Shown here: positions 39,461-49,076 of the stretch, one piece after another
How positions within the stretch are numbered: the first letter of the stretch is position 1
Layout: each line of letters opens with the position of its first letter
NCBI RefSeq assembly: GCF_001029435.1
Contig: NZ_LDOV01000001.1
Location: forward strand, 184,278 to 248,277
DNA from: Photobacterium aphoticum
GTDB lineage: Bacteria; Pseudomonadota; Gammaproteobacteria; Enterobacterales; Vibrionaceae
DNA length: 64,000 bases
Reading direction: 5' to 3'
Made by a program: the position numbers and the translations under genes
The notes under the pieces: model-generated
What the model was told of the DNA's origin: nothing
What the model saw: the letters and a program-made list of their open reading frames with translations, nothing else
Databases searched by the model: none

Positions 39461-42400
39461 TTAGATATCACTGCCATTGAAGCTGATATCATCACTGTCG
39501 TTGTCACTCCAGATGGTGACTTCTTTGCCATCTGCGTTGGTGAAGGTATACCCCTGTAGGGATTGCGTATCAATGTTGCTGGCTTCGTAGACCCCTTGTA
39601 ACGCATCCGGTAGCGTGTTGATGTTGGCCGTTAGCTCCCAACCGAACCCTTCGAGATCCAGCTTGGTTGCGCCTGTTGCCACAAACTGTGCGTTACTGTC
39701 TTCAGCCGTGTTGTTAGCCAGGATCTTATCCAAGCCAAGTTTCAGCTCTGCATCAGTGGCGGTGATCACGGTGGCTTCCAGCTCTTGGAAGGCGGTGGCT
39801 GTCATGTCGATGATTTGATTATCGCCATCAGTGCCTACACTGAGGACGTCAAAACCGCTACCCCCACTGAAGTGAACGGTGCCACCATCGGTGCCTGCAA
39901 TGTCATCGGCATCAAAGATCAGGGTATCGTTACCGCTGCCGGCAAACAGTTGGTCAATGCCGCTGCCACCGTCCAGGGTGTCATTACCTTCCTGACCAAG
40001 TAAGAAGTCACTACCGGCATCCCCACTGAGCGTATCATTACCGATCCCGCCATCAAGGAAGTCATCGTTATTACCGCCCGCAAGGGTATCGTCGCCTTCG
40101 CCACCACTCAACGTATCATCGCCAGATCCCCCACTGAGTCGGTCATCCCCAAGGCCGCCGTATAGGGTATCAACGCCGCTTTCGCCGTACAGCTTATCGT
40201 CGCCGATGTCGCCAAATAGGGTATCGTCATTGTTCCCCCCCCGTAGCGTATCGTTACCTTCGCCGCCATACAGGGTGTCGTTGCCACTTTCCCCTTTAAG
40301 GAAGTCATTCCCGGCTTCACCGAGTAAGGTGTCATCACCGCTACCCGCGTAGAGGCTGTCATTGCCTTCGCCACCTTCCAGCGTATCGGTACCGCCTTCG
40401 CCATAGAGCTTATCGTTACCCAGACCACCGATCAGTCGGTCATCACCGTCACCGGCTTTCAGGGTATCGTTGCCTTCCCCTCCTTCTAGGCGGTCGGTGC
40501 CGCTGCCGGTAATGATGGTGTCGTTACCTAATCCGCCAAGTACGGTGTTATCACCATTACCAGCATTGACGGTATCATTATCGTCACCCGCATCAATCAC
40601 ATCGTTACCGGCTCCTGTGGTGATGGTATCGGCACCTGCACCGGCGAATACGGTGTTATTCCCGTCGCCCAGTGTGATGGTGTCATCCCCGCCACTGATT
40701 TCATTGACGATATTGTTACCGTCACCGGCGATGAGGATGTCGTCACCTTCGCCACCGTCGAGTATGTTATCGCCTTCACCCGCATCAAGGGTATCGTTAC
40801 CGGCATTACCTTGTAGATCATCGTTGCCCGCAAAGGTCTCGATTTTATCATCACCGATCCCGCCATCCACGATATCACGGCCAGTACCGCCGTAAATCGT
40901 ATCGTTACCGGCATCACCGGAGAGGGTATTGGTACCGGCTGTGCCGTGAAGTTCATCATCCCCCTCACCGCCGTACAAGGCATCATTACCTTCGCCAGCG
41001 AAGAGTTTGTCAGTGCCTTCTCCGCCACGCAGGGTATCGTTACCGGCTCCCCCAATCAGCAAATCGGCACCGTCATTACCATCAAGGGTGTCGTCGTTAT
41101 CGCCGCCATCGAGCATGTCGTCACCGGCACCGCCATCCAGCACATCATTACCGGCTGCGCCATAGAAGGTATCCGTACCGTCGCCTGCGATAGCGGTATC
41201 ATTGTCCGCACCACCAAAGAGAGTGTTGTCGCCACTACCGAGGTCGATGGTGTTATTGCCCGCTTCACCGTAAACAATATCGTCGCCTTCACCGGCGTTA
41301 ACGGTATCTTTACCGTCACCAGCAAATAGGGTGTCGTTACCGCCGCCGCCAGTGATGGTGTCGTTATCCGCGCCCCCATAAAGGGTATCACTCGCTTCGC
41401 TGCCGATAAGGGTATCGTTACCTTCACCCCCGAAGATTTGATGACTACCACCCGCCGCAGCGGTCAGTATGTCGTCACCGCCTTCACCCAGAACGGTATC
41501 GCTGCCGTCATCGGTAATCGTATCGTTGCCCTCACCACCCGCCAGGTAGTCAGCGCCCGCGCCACCAATCAGGGTGTCGTTACCGGCACCGCCAAAGAGG
41601 GCATCATCACCTTCACCACCTTTTAAGGTATCGTGACCGGCTCCGGCATCGATATGGTCGTTACCAACGCCAGCATCAATGGTGTCATCACCATCCCCCG
41701 AGAAGATCTGATCGACCCCTTCGCCAGTGGTAATGGTATCGTTGTTGATCCCGCCGTAGACGAGGTCATCGCCAAGGCCGGTATCAATGGTGTTAGCACC
41801 GGCTTCACCATAAACGGTATCGTTGCCTTCGCCGGTCACAATGGTGTCGTTATCGATACCAGCATAGACCACATCATCCCCTTTGCCGGTGTGGATCTGG
41901 TTATTACCGGATTCACCGTAAACAATGTCGTCACCTTCGCCAGCATCCAGTTTATCGTCACCGCTACCAGCAAACAGAATGTCATTACCGGCATTGGCCG
42001 TCAGTGTGTCATCGCCCGCACCGCCGCTGAGTACGTCATCTTGGTCAGCAGAAACCAGGGTATCATTGCCACTTTCACCATAAAGTTGGGAGATGCCGTC
42101 GCCCCCATCAAGCGTATCGTTGCCCGCACCACCGGCGAGTACGTCATCCCCAAGGCCGCCCGTTAACTGGTCATTACCCGTCCCGCCGACGAGGGTATCG
42201 TTGCCGGTACCGCCATCAAGGATATCGTCGCCAATACCGCCGAGCAGCACGTCATTGCCTTCACCGCCAGAGAGGGCATCATCACCGGCTGCGCCTTCAA
42301 GAGTGTCATCACCCAGCTCGCCTTTTAGGGTGTCGCTGTCTTCGCCCCCGTGCAGGTAGTCATTTTCGACTGAGCCTGTCAGGACGTCTTCACCTTGGCC

Positions 42401-44317
42401 GCCATACAATTTAGAGGCGTTGGCACCAGCAGATATTGTGTCGTCACCGTCTTCGCCAAAGAGTTGGTTATTACCGGATTGCCCCAAAATGGTGTCATTA
42501 CCGGCACCGGCGTAAACCGCATCATCGCCGGCACCCACATCAATGGTATCGGCACCGCCACCCGCGAATATTTGGTCATTACCTGCGTCAGAGGTGATAG
42601 TGTCATCGCCGCTGCCCGCATAGAGACTATCGTGCCCAGCCCCTGAGGTAATCGTGTTGTGTCCGTCACCGGCATAGACGGTGTTATCACCTTCACCCAC
42701 AGCAATCTGATCGTCGCCGCCTTCGGCATAAACCGTATCGCCATCCGCGCCGGTATCAATGGTGTTGTCACCTGCACCGGCAAACACGACATCAGAGCCT
42801 TCGCCTGTATCAATGTTGTCATTGCCTGCATCGGTATAGATGATGTCATCACCTTCACCGGCAATCACGGTGTTGTTACCGCTTTCTCCGTAAATCACGT
42901 CGTTCCCGATCCCACCGTCAATGTGATCGTCACCATCGCCCGCAAACACAAAGTCATCCCCGGCACCGGCAACAATGATGTCATCGCCTTCATTGGCATG
43001 GAGGTGGTCATTGCCTTCGCCGCCGTCGAGTTTATCGGTGCCTTCGCCGCCATAAAGGAAGTCATTGCCTTCACCGCCGGTTAAGGTGTCGTCGCCCATG
43101 CCACCAAAGACAAGATCATCGCCTTTGCCGCCATCGACAATATCATCACCTAACTCGCCATAGACTTGGTCGTTACCTTCGCCACCGTAAACGCGGTCAT
43201 CGTCGTCACCGCCAAGCACGAGATCATCGCCATCATCGCCATGGATCTCATCGTTGCCGGCTCCGCCCATGATGAAGTCATCGCCGTCGCCCCCACTCAG
43301 GATATCGATGCCGGCATCACCGTGAATTTCATCGTGACCTTCACCGCCGGCAATGGTGTCGTTGCCGAGGCCACCAAACAGTTTATCGTCGCCCAAGCCG
43401 CCATCGAGTACATCATCACCGTCGTCACCGAGCAGGATATCGGCACCTTTACCACCGAAAAGGGTATCGTCGCCCAGTTCGCCGAGCAGGGTATCATCCC
43501 CTTTGCCGCCGTATAGGGTGTCGTTGCCGTCACTGCCGAGCAGGGTATCGGCCCCGTCGTCACCGTACAGGGTATCGTTGTCATTGCCTCCGATTAGCAC
43601 ATCGTCGCCATCGCCCCCGTGCAGGGTATCGCTGTTGATATCGCCATCAAGGAAGTCATTACCTTCGCCACCTAAAAGGGTATCTGCACCTTGTTGGCCA
43701 AACAGGGTGTCATCGCCTTCACCGCCACTGATGGTGTCATCATAAATGTTGTGTGCAACAAGATTGACGGTTTGAATATCCTCAATCGGGTCGCCATTTT
43801 CGTCGGATAACCGGAAGCTGATTAAATCGTCGTTATCAAATTGCTCGTGGGAGTAGACATATTCAAGGGTAATGGAACCATCACGGTTAACGGTGGCTGG
43901 CACACTGTCGACCACCTGACCATTTTCATCGACAAGATTGACCGTCACCGCACCATAAACAGCGGTGGTAGTAAACGATGCACTCACGAGGCCACTGTTA
44001 TCGACAAGGTAATTCCCTAATCGCGCACTATGGCTGACGGTTTCCCCTTTATCTTGCGCCGCATCATAGTGGTAGACGTTTTGGGCGGTGCCCCAGTCAT
44101 CACTTTCTGATGGCGTGGACGGCGTTTCTTCGGTGTATTCGAGATCGCCAAAAATGGTGTCATTGCCTTCATTACCGGCTAAACGGTCGTTACCTTCACC
44201 ACCAACCACATAGTCATCACCCGCTTTAGCGATAACCTCATCACTACCCGCGCGTACGTTAATGTTGTCATCCTGATCGGTTCCTGTGACGGAGTCATTG
44301 AACGTTGTTCCTGTCAT
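39461..44317 (-). CDS. giant RTX-repeat secreted protein (putative matrix protein or adhesin)
   Basis: A 1618-residue, very acidic protein. After a few N-terminal RTX units and a beta-sandwich-like domain (about residues 70-190, with VTVNLVDENGQVVDSVPATV and ISFRLSDENGDPI), the rest up to about residue 1470 is well over a hundred GGxGxDxxx nonapeptides (for example GGEGNDTLY). These fold into calcium-bound beta-rolls in known RTX proteins. The last 150 residues lack repeats and look like an uncleaved type I secretion signal. No lipase, protease, toxin or peptidase domain is seen, so a structural or adhesive role fits best. Convergent with the T1SS genes, which likely export it. Confidence 0.92.
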   Translation of the reverse strand: MTGTTFNDSVTGTDQDDNINVRAGSDEVIAKAGDDYVVGGEGNDRLAGNEGNDTIFGDLEYTEETPSTPSESDDWGTAQNVYHYDAAQDKGETVSHSARLGNYLVDNSGLVSASFTTTAVYGAVTVNLVDENGQVVDSVPATVNRDGSITLEYVYSHEQFDNDDLISFRLSDENGDPIEDIQTVNLVAHNIYDDTISGGEGDDTLFGQQGADTLLGGEGNDFLDGDINSDTLHGGDGDDVLIGGNDNDTLYGDDGADTLLGSDGNDTLYGGKGDDTLLGELGDDTLFGGKGADILLGDDGDDVLDGGLGDDKLFGGLGNDTIAGGEGHDEIHGDAGIDILSGGDGDDFIMGGAGNDEIHGDDGDDLVLGGDDDDRVYGGEGNDQVYGELGDDIVDGGKGDDLVFGGMGDDTLTGGEGNDFLYGGEGTDKLDGGEGNDHLHANEGDDIIVAGAGDDFVFAGDGDDHIDGGIGNDVIYGESGNNTVIAGEGDDIIYTDAGNDNIDTGEGSDVVFAGAGDNTIDTGADGDTVYAEGGDDQIAVGEGDNTVYAGDGHNTITSGAGHDSLYAGSGDDTITSDAGNDQIFAGGGADTIDVGAGDDAVYAGAGNDTILGQSGNNQLFGEDGDDTISAGANASKLYGGQGEDVLTGSVENDYLHGGEDSDTLKGELGDDTLEGAAGDDALSGGEGNDVLLGGIGDDILDGGTGNDTLVGGTGNDQLTGGLGDDVLAGGAGNDTLDGGDGISQLYGESGNDTLVSADQDDVLSGGAGDDTLTANAGNDILFAGSGDDKLDAGEGDDIVYGESGNNQIHTGKGDDVVYAGIDNDTIVTGEGNDTVYGEAGANTIDTGLGDDLVYGGINNDTITTGEGVDQIFSGDGDDTIDAGVGNDHIDAGAGHDTLKGGEGDDALFGGAGNDTLIGGAGADYLAGGEGNDTITDDGSDTVLGEGGDDILTAAAGGSHQIFGGEGNDTLIGSEASDTLYGGADNDTITGGGGNDTLFAGDGKDTVNAGEGDDIVYGEAGNNTIDLGSGDNTLFGGADNDTAIAGDGTDTFYGAAGNDVLDGGAGDDMLDGGDNDDTLDGNDGADLLIGGAGNDTLRGGEGTDKLFAGEGNDALYGGEGDDELHGTAGTNTLSGDAGNDTIYGGTGRDIVDGGIGDDKIETFAGNDDLQGNAGNDTLDAGEGDNILDGGEGDDILIAGDGNNIVNEISGGDDTITLGDGNNTVFAGAGADTITTGAGNDVIDAGDDNDTVNAGNGDNTVLGGLGNDTIITGSGTDRLEGGEGNDTLKAGDGDDRLIGGLGNDKLYGEGGTDTLEGGEGNDSLYAGSGDDTLLGEAGNDFLKGESGNDTLYGGEGNDTLRGGNNDDTLFGDIGDDKLYGESGVDTLYGGLGDDRLSGGSGDDTLSGGEGDDTLAGGNNDDFLDGGIGNDTLSGDAGSDFLLGQEGNDTLDGGSGIDQLFAGSGNDTLIFDADDIAGTDGGTVHFSGGSGFDVLSVGTDGDNQIIDMTATAFQELEATVITATDAELKLGLDKILANNTAEDSNAQFVATGATKLDLEGFGWELTANINTLPDALQGVYEASNIDTQSLQGYTFTNADGKEVTIWSDNDSDDISFNGSDI

Positions 44318-44660
44318 ATTGCACCTCGTTTGATGGTAAGGCTTGATGTGTGCCGCGTTGCTATATCAAAGGGGCCTTGTATACATGCTGCATACCGTAT
44401 GCCAGTTTTATAGGCATAGCTGTATAGATACCGCTATTTAGATGTCGCAGTGTTGATCCCATTCGGGATGGTGCGAAGCGGGCGGACAATGCTTGTGCTG
44501 CCAAGCACCCTATATATGCAACAAAGACATTATGGGTATGAATGAAGCATAGACGGATAAGTAGGCATGTGTGCCTATGTTTATTGCAAAGTGCATTGCG
44601 AATATGAAATGCGTGAGCGGAGAGAGGGAATGAGAGAAGAAGGAAAATAGGATGAATAAA
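44318..44660. other. 343-bp promoter region of the RTX gene
   Basis: No ORF called. It contains a 13-bp palindrome GCATACCGTATGC at 44390-44402, about 75 bases upstream of the RTX start, and several related GCATA/ATAC words nearby. Confidence 0.45.
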
Positions 44661-45662
44661 TCAGAAGGCAAAGGAGTAGGCGAGCGTAATGGCCCCGTCT
44701 TTAAAGCGTCCTGTGTCTTCTCCTCGGTCAGAAGGATGCCAGCGATTACCCGAATAGTTGTTGTATTGCAGGGTAATGGTGCCAGGCCGCCAGTCAAAGT
44801 AGCCAAAGCCATAAGTGAAATCTGGGTTCCACGGTTGTTTTTGTTTGCTGTCGAAGTAGTAAAAAGCCGTACCGTTGATGTACCAGTTACCCACAATGGC
44901 ATATTTGCACCCTAAGCTGAGGGTTTTATGGCTGGTTTTATAGGTAGTAGAAGCCAGATCAAAATACTCAGGGGTGTAGTTAAAATCCAATTGGCAGCCA
45001 ATAGCACCATCATCCGTGGCGGAAAGCCAATCAAGCAAAGGAGGCGTTACCGGAAACTTCCAACCGAGTGACCAAGTGCCTTGTCGAAACTCAGTAATGG
45101 GTTGCTCGTCAGTAGCGTTAAAGCGGTTTCCACCATAGTTGGCGTAGACCAAGCTGAGGGTGTAAGGCCGCCAGTCACTGTAGCCAAACACATAGGTAAA
45201 ATCCGGATTCCACGGCTGTTGTTGATCAGTATCGAAATAGTAATAAAACGTGCCGGAAACAAACCAATTGCCCAGTAGGGTATATTTCAAAGAAAGTGTG
45301 GCGGTCGCGTTGTTATTGGTGGGGCCGCTGGTGGCATTGGCGGGAATGTTCGCCGCAGGCGTTGACAGTAAAGGGTAACCCGCGCCGATGTTGCCACTTA
45401 AACCATGTAAAAACGTCTTGTCGTCGCTGTCTTCCCACTCTTCAAAAGGCAACGCAAAAGAGCTCGACACACCTTTCCAAATCACATCCATGTCAGAGGG
45501 CTCTGGCTCTTCTTCCTCATGATTGACTTGATCATCAATGAAGTGAGGCGATTGAGGGCCAGGGGCACGTTTACGCGTTTCATACAGGTACTCACTGGCC
45601 TGAATTGGCAGTGAAAACATGATGAAAAAAACGCCATACCATCCCTTTATGTGCACGTTCAT
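44661..45662 (-). CDS. outer-membrane beta-barrel candidate with internal duplication
   Basis: About 333 residues from ATG 45662 (frame open to 45701). A signal peptide ends near IQA-SE; AAGGA abuts this ATG and is spaced 6 bases from a GTG at 45656, which may be the real start. A charged Glu-rich stretch follows, then alternating strands ending in YSFAF, with the C-terminal Phe typical of outer-membrane barrels. Two copies of a roughly 60-residue unit are plain, each with GNW(F/Y), YYFD, QPWNPDFTY and FGYxDWRP. Family not recognised. Placed between RTX and polysaccharide genes, so it might be an export pore or surface receptor. Confidence 0.7.
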   Translation of the reverse strand: MNVHIKGWYGVFFIMFSLPIQASEYLYETRKRAPGPQSPHFIDDQVNHEEEEPEPSDMDVIWKGVSSSFALPFEEWEDSDDKTFLHGLSGNIGAGYPLLSTPAANIPANATSGPTNNNATATLSLKYTLLGNWFVSGTFYYYFDTDQQQPWNPDFTYVFGYSDWRPYTLSLVYANYGGNRFNATDEQPITEFRQGTWSLGWKFPVTPPLLDWLSATDDGAIGCQLDFNYTPEYFDLASTTYKTSHKTLSLGCKYAIVGNWYINGTAFYYFDSKQKQPWNPDFTYGFGYFDWRPGTITLQYNNYSGNRWHPSDRGEDTGRFKDGAITLAYSFAF

Positions 45663-45701
45663 TCCTTGCTTTATTGAGCCGCTTACAGGCTTCTCATCCA
45701 T

Positions 45702-45855
45702 TTTTATGATCTTGTAAACAAAATCTGTCTAATTCTTTGTTGGCACAGGTAAAGGTTACTAGACTCTTGGTTATATGTGAATGGTTTAATATATGTGTTG
45801 ACAGAATACAAACAAATATACAACATGTTGATTATATTCTTTAAAGCGCATTTTA
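45702..45855 (+). promoter_or_regulatory. promoter region of the polysaccharide operon
   Basis: AT-rich. It has a TTGACA -35-like hexamer at 45798-45803 without a clear -10 at standard spacing, and a 10-bp palindrome CAACATGTTG at 45821-45830 that could be an operator. It also serves the divergent barrel gene. Confidence 0.45.
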
Positions 45856-47127
45856 ATGGTGAGCGGTATGCCAGAAATTTTACTTGTTGATGACAACCGA
45901 ACCATGCTGTTACTACTGAAAACGCAGCTAATGAAGCGCGGCTACCGTATTACAACAGCCAATGATGGTGCGCAGGCATTACAGATTCTGGAAGCGCGGG
46001 AAGATATTCAATTTGTACTGAGTGATTGGATGATGCCGGGCATAGACGGCATTGAATTATGCCGACGTGTAAAGTCTGCACATTATGCGCGTTATCTGTT
46101 TTTTGTGCTCTTGTCCGGGAAAGACGATCAGCAGTCGATCATTGATGGCATTAATGCCGGGGCTGACGACTTTGTCGTGAAGGACACCCACATTGATGAA
46201 TTGGTGGCCCGTATTCAAGCCGGGTTTCGTACCCTTGCCCTACACAATGAGATCACCAGCAAAAATACACAGCTTGATAAAGCCTACGCGACGATAAAAA
46301 AGGATTTGGAATCGGCGGGGGATTTACTGCGTCGGTTGTTACCGCAGGAGAAAAAGCTGATTGGTGTTGAGTTGAGCTATGTCTCCATCCCGAGTGCGCA
46401 AATCGGTGGTGACATGCTGGGCTACATGCAGTTGGATGAAGAACACGTGGCGTTTTACCTGCTGGATGTGGCAGGGCATGGGGTGTCTTCAGCGCTCATG
46501 TCTTTTTCTGTTCAGCAGAGCATCTCCGTGAGCTCTGATAAAGGGGCGGTCGTTAAAACCAGTATTCCAGAACCGCCTTATTACCGATTGAATGCACCGC
46601 ATGAAGTGTTAGCCCGATTGAATGATTTGTACCTTAGTGGTGCAGAGAACATGCTCTATTTCACTATGGCGTATGCCACGCTCAATGTGAAAACCGGCCA
46701 GCTTGCTTTTGCGGTGGCTGGGCATCCGCCATTGGTATGGCTGCATAGCCAAACGGGTGAAGCGGAGTTTATTGGGCAGGACAGCTTCGTGGTGGGAGCG
46801 TTTGATTTTGCTGAGTATGAAACGTCATACATTCAGTTAGAACCCGGTGACAAAGTCTGGATTTATTCTGATGGCATTACCGAAGCTGAAAATGGCGCTA
46901 TGCAGTTTTCAGAACCACGTTTTAAAGATTTGGTTGTGACATTGAAAGATCACCCAACGGCCGTGCAAACAGAGTTGTTGGTGAAAAGAGTTCGCGAGTG
47001 GCAGCAAGCTGATAATTTTGATGATGATATCAGTGTGATGGCTGTTGAATGGACCGGATACCCAGAAGGAGAGCAAGCATGCAATATGAGATTATCCACA
47101 AAGGTCAGTGCACAATTTTACAAGTAA
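45856..47127 (+). CDS. response regulator-SpoIIE-type protein phosphatase
   Basis: A 423-residue protein (ATG 45868 is an alternative start). The N-terminal receiver domain has acidic pair Asp12-Asp13, phosphoacceptor Asp57 (SDWMMPG) and Lys89. A linking helix follows (about 130-165), then a PPM/SpoIIE phosphatase with Asp186 (IGGDM) and DVAGHG at 204-209, and later YSDGITEAEN and DDDISVMAVEW. By analogy with RsbU, SypE and HsbR, it should dephosphorylate the STAS protein when its receiver is phosphorylated. No cognate histidine kinase is encoded nearby. First gene of the operon; overlaps the next by 49 bases. Confidence 0.92.
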   Translation: MVSGMPEILLVDDNRTMLLLLKTQLMKRGYRITTANDGAQALQILEAREDIQFVLSDWMMPGIDGIELCRRVKSAHYARYLFFVLLSGKDDQQSIIDGINAGADDFVVKDTHIDELVARIQAGFRTLALHNEITSKNTQLDKAYATIKKDLESAGDLLRRLLPQEKKLIGVELSYVSIPSAQIGGDMLGYMQLDEEHVAFYLLDVAGHGVSSALMSFSVQQSISVSSDKGAVVKTSIPEPPYYRLNAPHEVLARLNDLYLSGAENMLYFTMAYATLNVKTGQLAFAVAGHPPLVWLHSQTGEAEFIGQDSFVVGAFDFAEYETSYIQLEPGDKVWIYSDGITEAENGAMQFSEPRFKDLVVTLKDHPTAVQTELLVKRVREWQQADNFDDDISVMAVEWTGYPEGEQACNMRLSTKVSAQFYK

Positions 47128-47411
47128 ACGAAGCAAGGTTTGACGCCAAGTTGGCACCGCAATTTCGTGGCGTGGTTGAGCAGCACATTGATGAAATTGG
47201 CCATCATCTTGTATTGGAACTGACGAATGTGCGTTTTATGGACAGCAGTGGCCTAGGGGCAGTAATGGCTGTCTACAAAATGCTGCGTGGTAAAAAAATC
47301 AGCGTCGTGAACCCGCAGCGTCCGGTGCGTGAACTACTCAAGCTGACGCGTATGGACAAATTGATCACCCATTACGACAGTATTGATAGCGCCATTGATG
47401 CACTAGCTTAA
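47079..47411 (+). CDS. STAS domain anti-sigma-factor-antagonist-like protein
   Basis: A 110-residue single STAS domain. The motif VRFMDSSGLGAV places the phosphorylatable Ser at about residue 57 by comparison with SpoIIAA. The start at 47079 is chosen for its AAGGAG site inside the phosphatase gene. Such proteins are phosphorylated by an RsbW-type kinase and dephosphorylated by a SpoIIE phosphatase, both encoded in this operon. In V. fischeri, SypA (STAS) promotes polysaccharide biofilm when unphosphorylated; a similar role is inferred. Confidence 0.92.
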   Translation: MQYEIIHKGQCTILQVNEARFDAKLAPQFRGVVEQHIDEIGHHLVLELTNVRFMDSSGLGAVMAVYKMLRGKKISVVNPQRPVRELLKLTRMDKLITHYDSIDSAIDALA

Positions 47412-47424
47412 CAAGGAGCTTGCT

Positions 47425-48612
47425 ATGAAAGGGATGATTCTTGCCGCAGGTAAAGGTACGCGCGTTAGACCGATCACACATACCATTCCTAAGCCGATGA
47501 TCCCAATCTTGGGTAAGCCGGTAATGGAATCCATGATCCAGTTATTTTCGGCACACGGTATCAAGAAAATTGTGGTGAATACCAGTCATTTGGCTGAAGT
47601 GATTGAAAACTATTTCAGTGACGGCCATCACTTCAATGTCCAATTGTCGTATTCCTATGAAGGGGAAATGGTTGACGGCAAGTTTGTCAGTAAGGCGTTA
47701 GGCTCTGCAGGCGGGATGCGTAAAATTCAGGACTTTTCCGGCTTTTTCGATGAAACGTTCGTGGTGGTGTGTGGTGATGCGTGGATCGATTTAGATTTGA
47801 CTGAAGCAATGAATCGCCATAAAGAAAAGGGGGGGATTGCTACCATTGTTACCCGTGATGTGCCCCCTGAAGAAGTGTGTAAGTACGGTGTCGTTGTGGC
47901 GGATAAAACAGGAAAAGTGACCAGTTTCCAAGAAAAACCGGCGATTGAAGATGCCTTATCAACGGAAATCAATACTGGGATTTATATCTTTGAACCGGCC
48001 ATTTTTGACTATATCCCGGCAGATCAGGAATACGATATCGGCAGTGAATTGTTCCCGAAACTGGTTGAAGAGCAGGTCGCTTTTTATGCCACCAGCATGG
48101 ATTTTCAATGGCTAGATGTGGGTAACATCAGTGATATCTGGGGCGTAACCAGTGAAATTTTGCACGGCAAGGTACCGGGTTACCCGATTCCGGGAACGCA
48201 GGTGAAACCGGGTATTTGGGTGGGTATTAATACCGTATTTGATGAGTACGTTTGCCAAATCACACCGCCTGTGATTATCAGTAGTGGCTGTGAAATCCAG
48301 CCGGGGGTCAAAATTGAAGGGCCTGCGGTGATTGGTGCGAACTGTAAAGTCGAAACGGGTGCAGAAATTAAACAGAGTTTGATCAGCGATTATATCCATG
48401 TGGCGGGTGCCGCCTATGTCGATAATAAAACGGTCTTTGGTGATTATTTCATTAGTCATGATGGGTATACCCAGTCGCTAAGTGAGCTGGATGCCGTACA
48501 TATGCTGAAAGATCGCCGACAAACGCAGCCTATGGTGGGCAGTATAGGCAGTATCCCAACGTATGTTCCATCCGATCCGGCTAGTACAGAGGAAGACATT
48601 TTAAATCAATAG
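47425..48612 (+). CDS. sugar-1-phosphate nucleotidyltransferase
   Basis: A 395-residue enzyme with the nucleotidyltransferase signature MILAAGKGTRVRPIT...PKPMIPILGKPV, the metal/sugar site GDAWIDLDL, and EINTGIYIFEP. A left-handed beta-helix-like C-terminal part (PPVIISSGCEI, GPAVIGANCKVETGAEI) follows. It resembles mannose-1-phosphate guanylyltransferase or glucose-1-phosphate nucleotidyltransferase; the sugar and base cannot be fixed from sequence. It lies between the STAS and kinase genes, 13 bases after the former, and likely makes the activated sugar for the GT2 synthase. Confidence 0.88.
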   Translation: MKGMILAAGKGTRVRPITHTIPKPMIPILGKPVMESMIQLFSAHGIKKIVVNTSHLAEVIENYFSDGHHFNVQLSYSYEGEMVDGKFVSKALGSAGGMRKIQDFSGFFDETFVVVCGDAWIDLDLTEAMNRHKEKGGIATIVTRDVPPEEVCKYGVVVADKTGKVTSFQEKPAIEDALSTEINTGIYIFEPAIFDYIPADQEYDIGSELFPKLVEEQVAFYATSMDFQWLDVGNISDIWGVTSEILHGKVPGYPIPGTQVKPGIWVGINTVFDEYVCQITPPVIISSGCEIQPGVKIEGPAVIGANCKVETGAEIKQSLISDYIHVAGAAYVDNKTVFGDYFISHDGYTQSLSELDAVHMLKDRRQTQPMVGSIGSIPTYVPSDPASTEEDILNQ

Positions 48613-48623
48613 GAGCTTGCCTA

Positions 48624-49076
48624 ATGGAAAGGGTCAGTGGGTGTTTTAGCAAGCAGTATCAAAGTTCATCCGAGGTATCACGCTATATAGCAGAAGACAT
48701 GCAGCGTTTTTTAAACAGCCAATCGGTTTCTAATGAAATGATTGAGCAAGTAGAACTCTGTTTAGTGGAAGTGGTGAATAATGCGTATGAGCATGCCTAT
48801 CAATATTCGGATGAATTGCCGATTGATTTTTCATGCTTTTTTAATTCCGAAGATGAATTAGTCATTGAAGTGTCGGATTACGGTAAGGCGATGTCACAAG
48901 AAGAGTTCAGCCGGGCGGTACAGGGGGAGTTTATTGAACCCGATCCGGATGATCCGGAAACATGGACGACGTCGGGCCGGGGATTCATCATTGTTGTGCA
49001 GTTAACTGATGGATTGGAATATAACAGTGTTGGCGATAAAAATACGTTTAAGATATTAAAACGCGCCAATCAATAA
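48624..49076 (+). CDS. RsbW-type serine kinase / anti-sigma-factor-like ATPase
   Basis: A 150-residue GHKL ATPase. N box with Glu49, Asn52-Asn53 and Glu56-His57 (EVVNNAYEHAY), G1 box DYG (85-87) and G2 box GRG (118-120). It should phosphorylate the STAS protein. In classical systems it would also bind a sigma factor, but none is encoded here, so its second partner could be the nucleotidyltransferase, the synthase, or a remote protein. AGGAG ribosome site. Eleven bases follow the nucleotidyltransferase stop. Confidence 0.9.
   Translation: MERVSGCFSKQYQSSSEVSRYIAEDMQRFLNSQSVSNEMIEQVELCLVEVVNNAYEHAYQYSDELPIDFSCFFNSEDELVIEVSDYGKAMSQEEFSRAVQGEFIEPDPDDPETWTTSGRGFIIVVQLTDGLEYNSVGDKNTFKILKRANQ

Noticed and set aside
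39461..44317. Long open frames on the + strand opposite the RTX gene
   Set aside because: They result from the repeated 27-bp units and show only low-complexity Ser/Pro or Ile/Val/Thr patterns with no ribosome sites.
39461..44317. CRISPR-like regular repetition
   Set aside because: Repeats are contiguous, in frame, 27 bases long and encode RTX nonapeptides; there are no unique spacers.
44510..44902. 130-residue minus-strand ORF next to the barrel gene
   Set aside because: It overlaps the barrel gene in another frame and lacks a signal or known motif.
45798..45826. Complete sigma-70 promoter for the polysaccharide operon
   Set aside because: TTGACA is good but no acceptable -10 lies 16-18 bases downstream.
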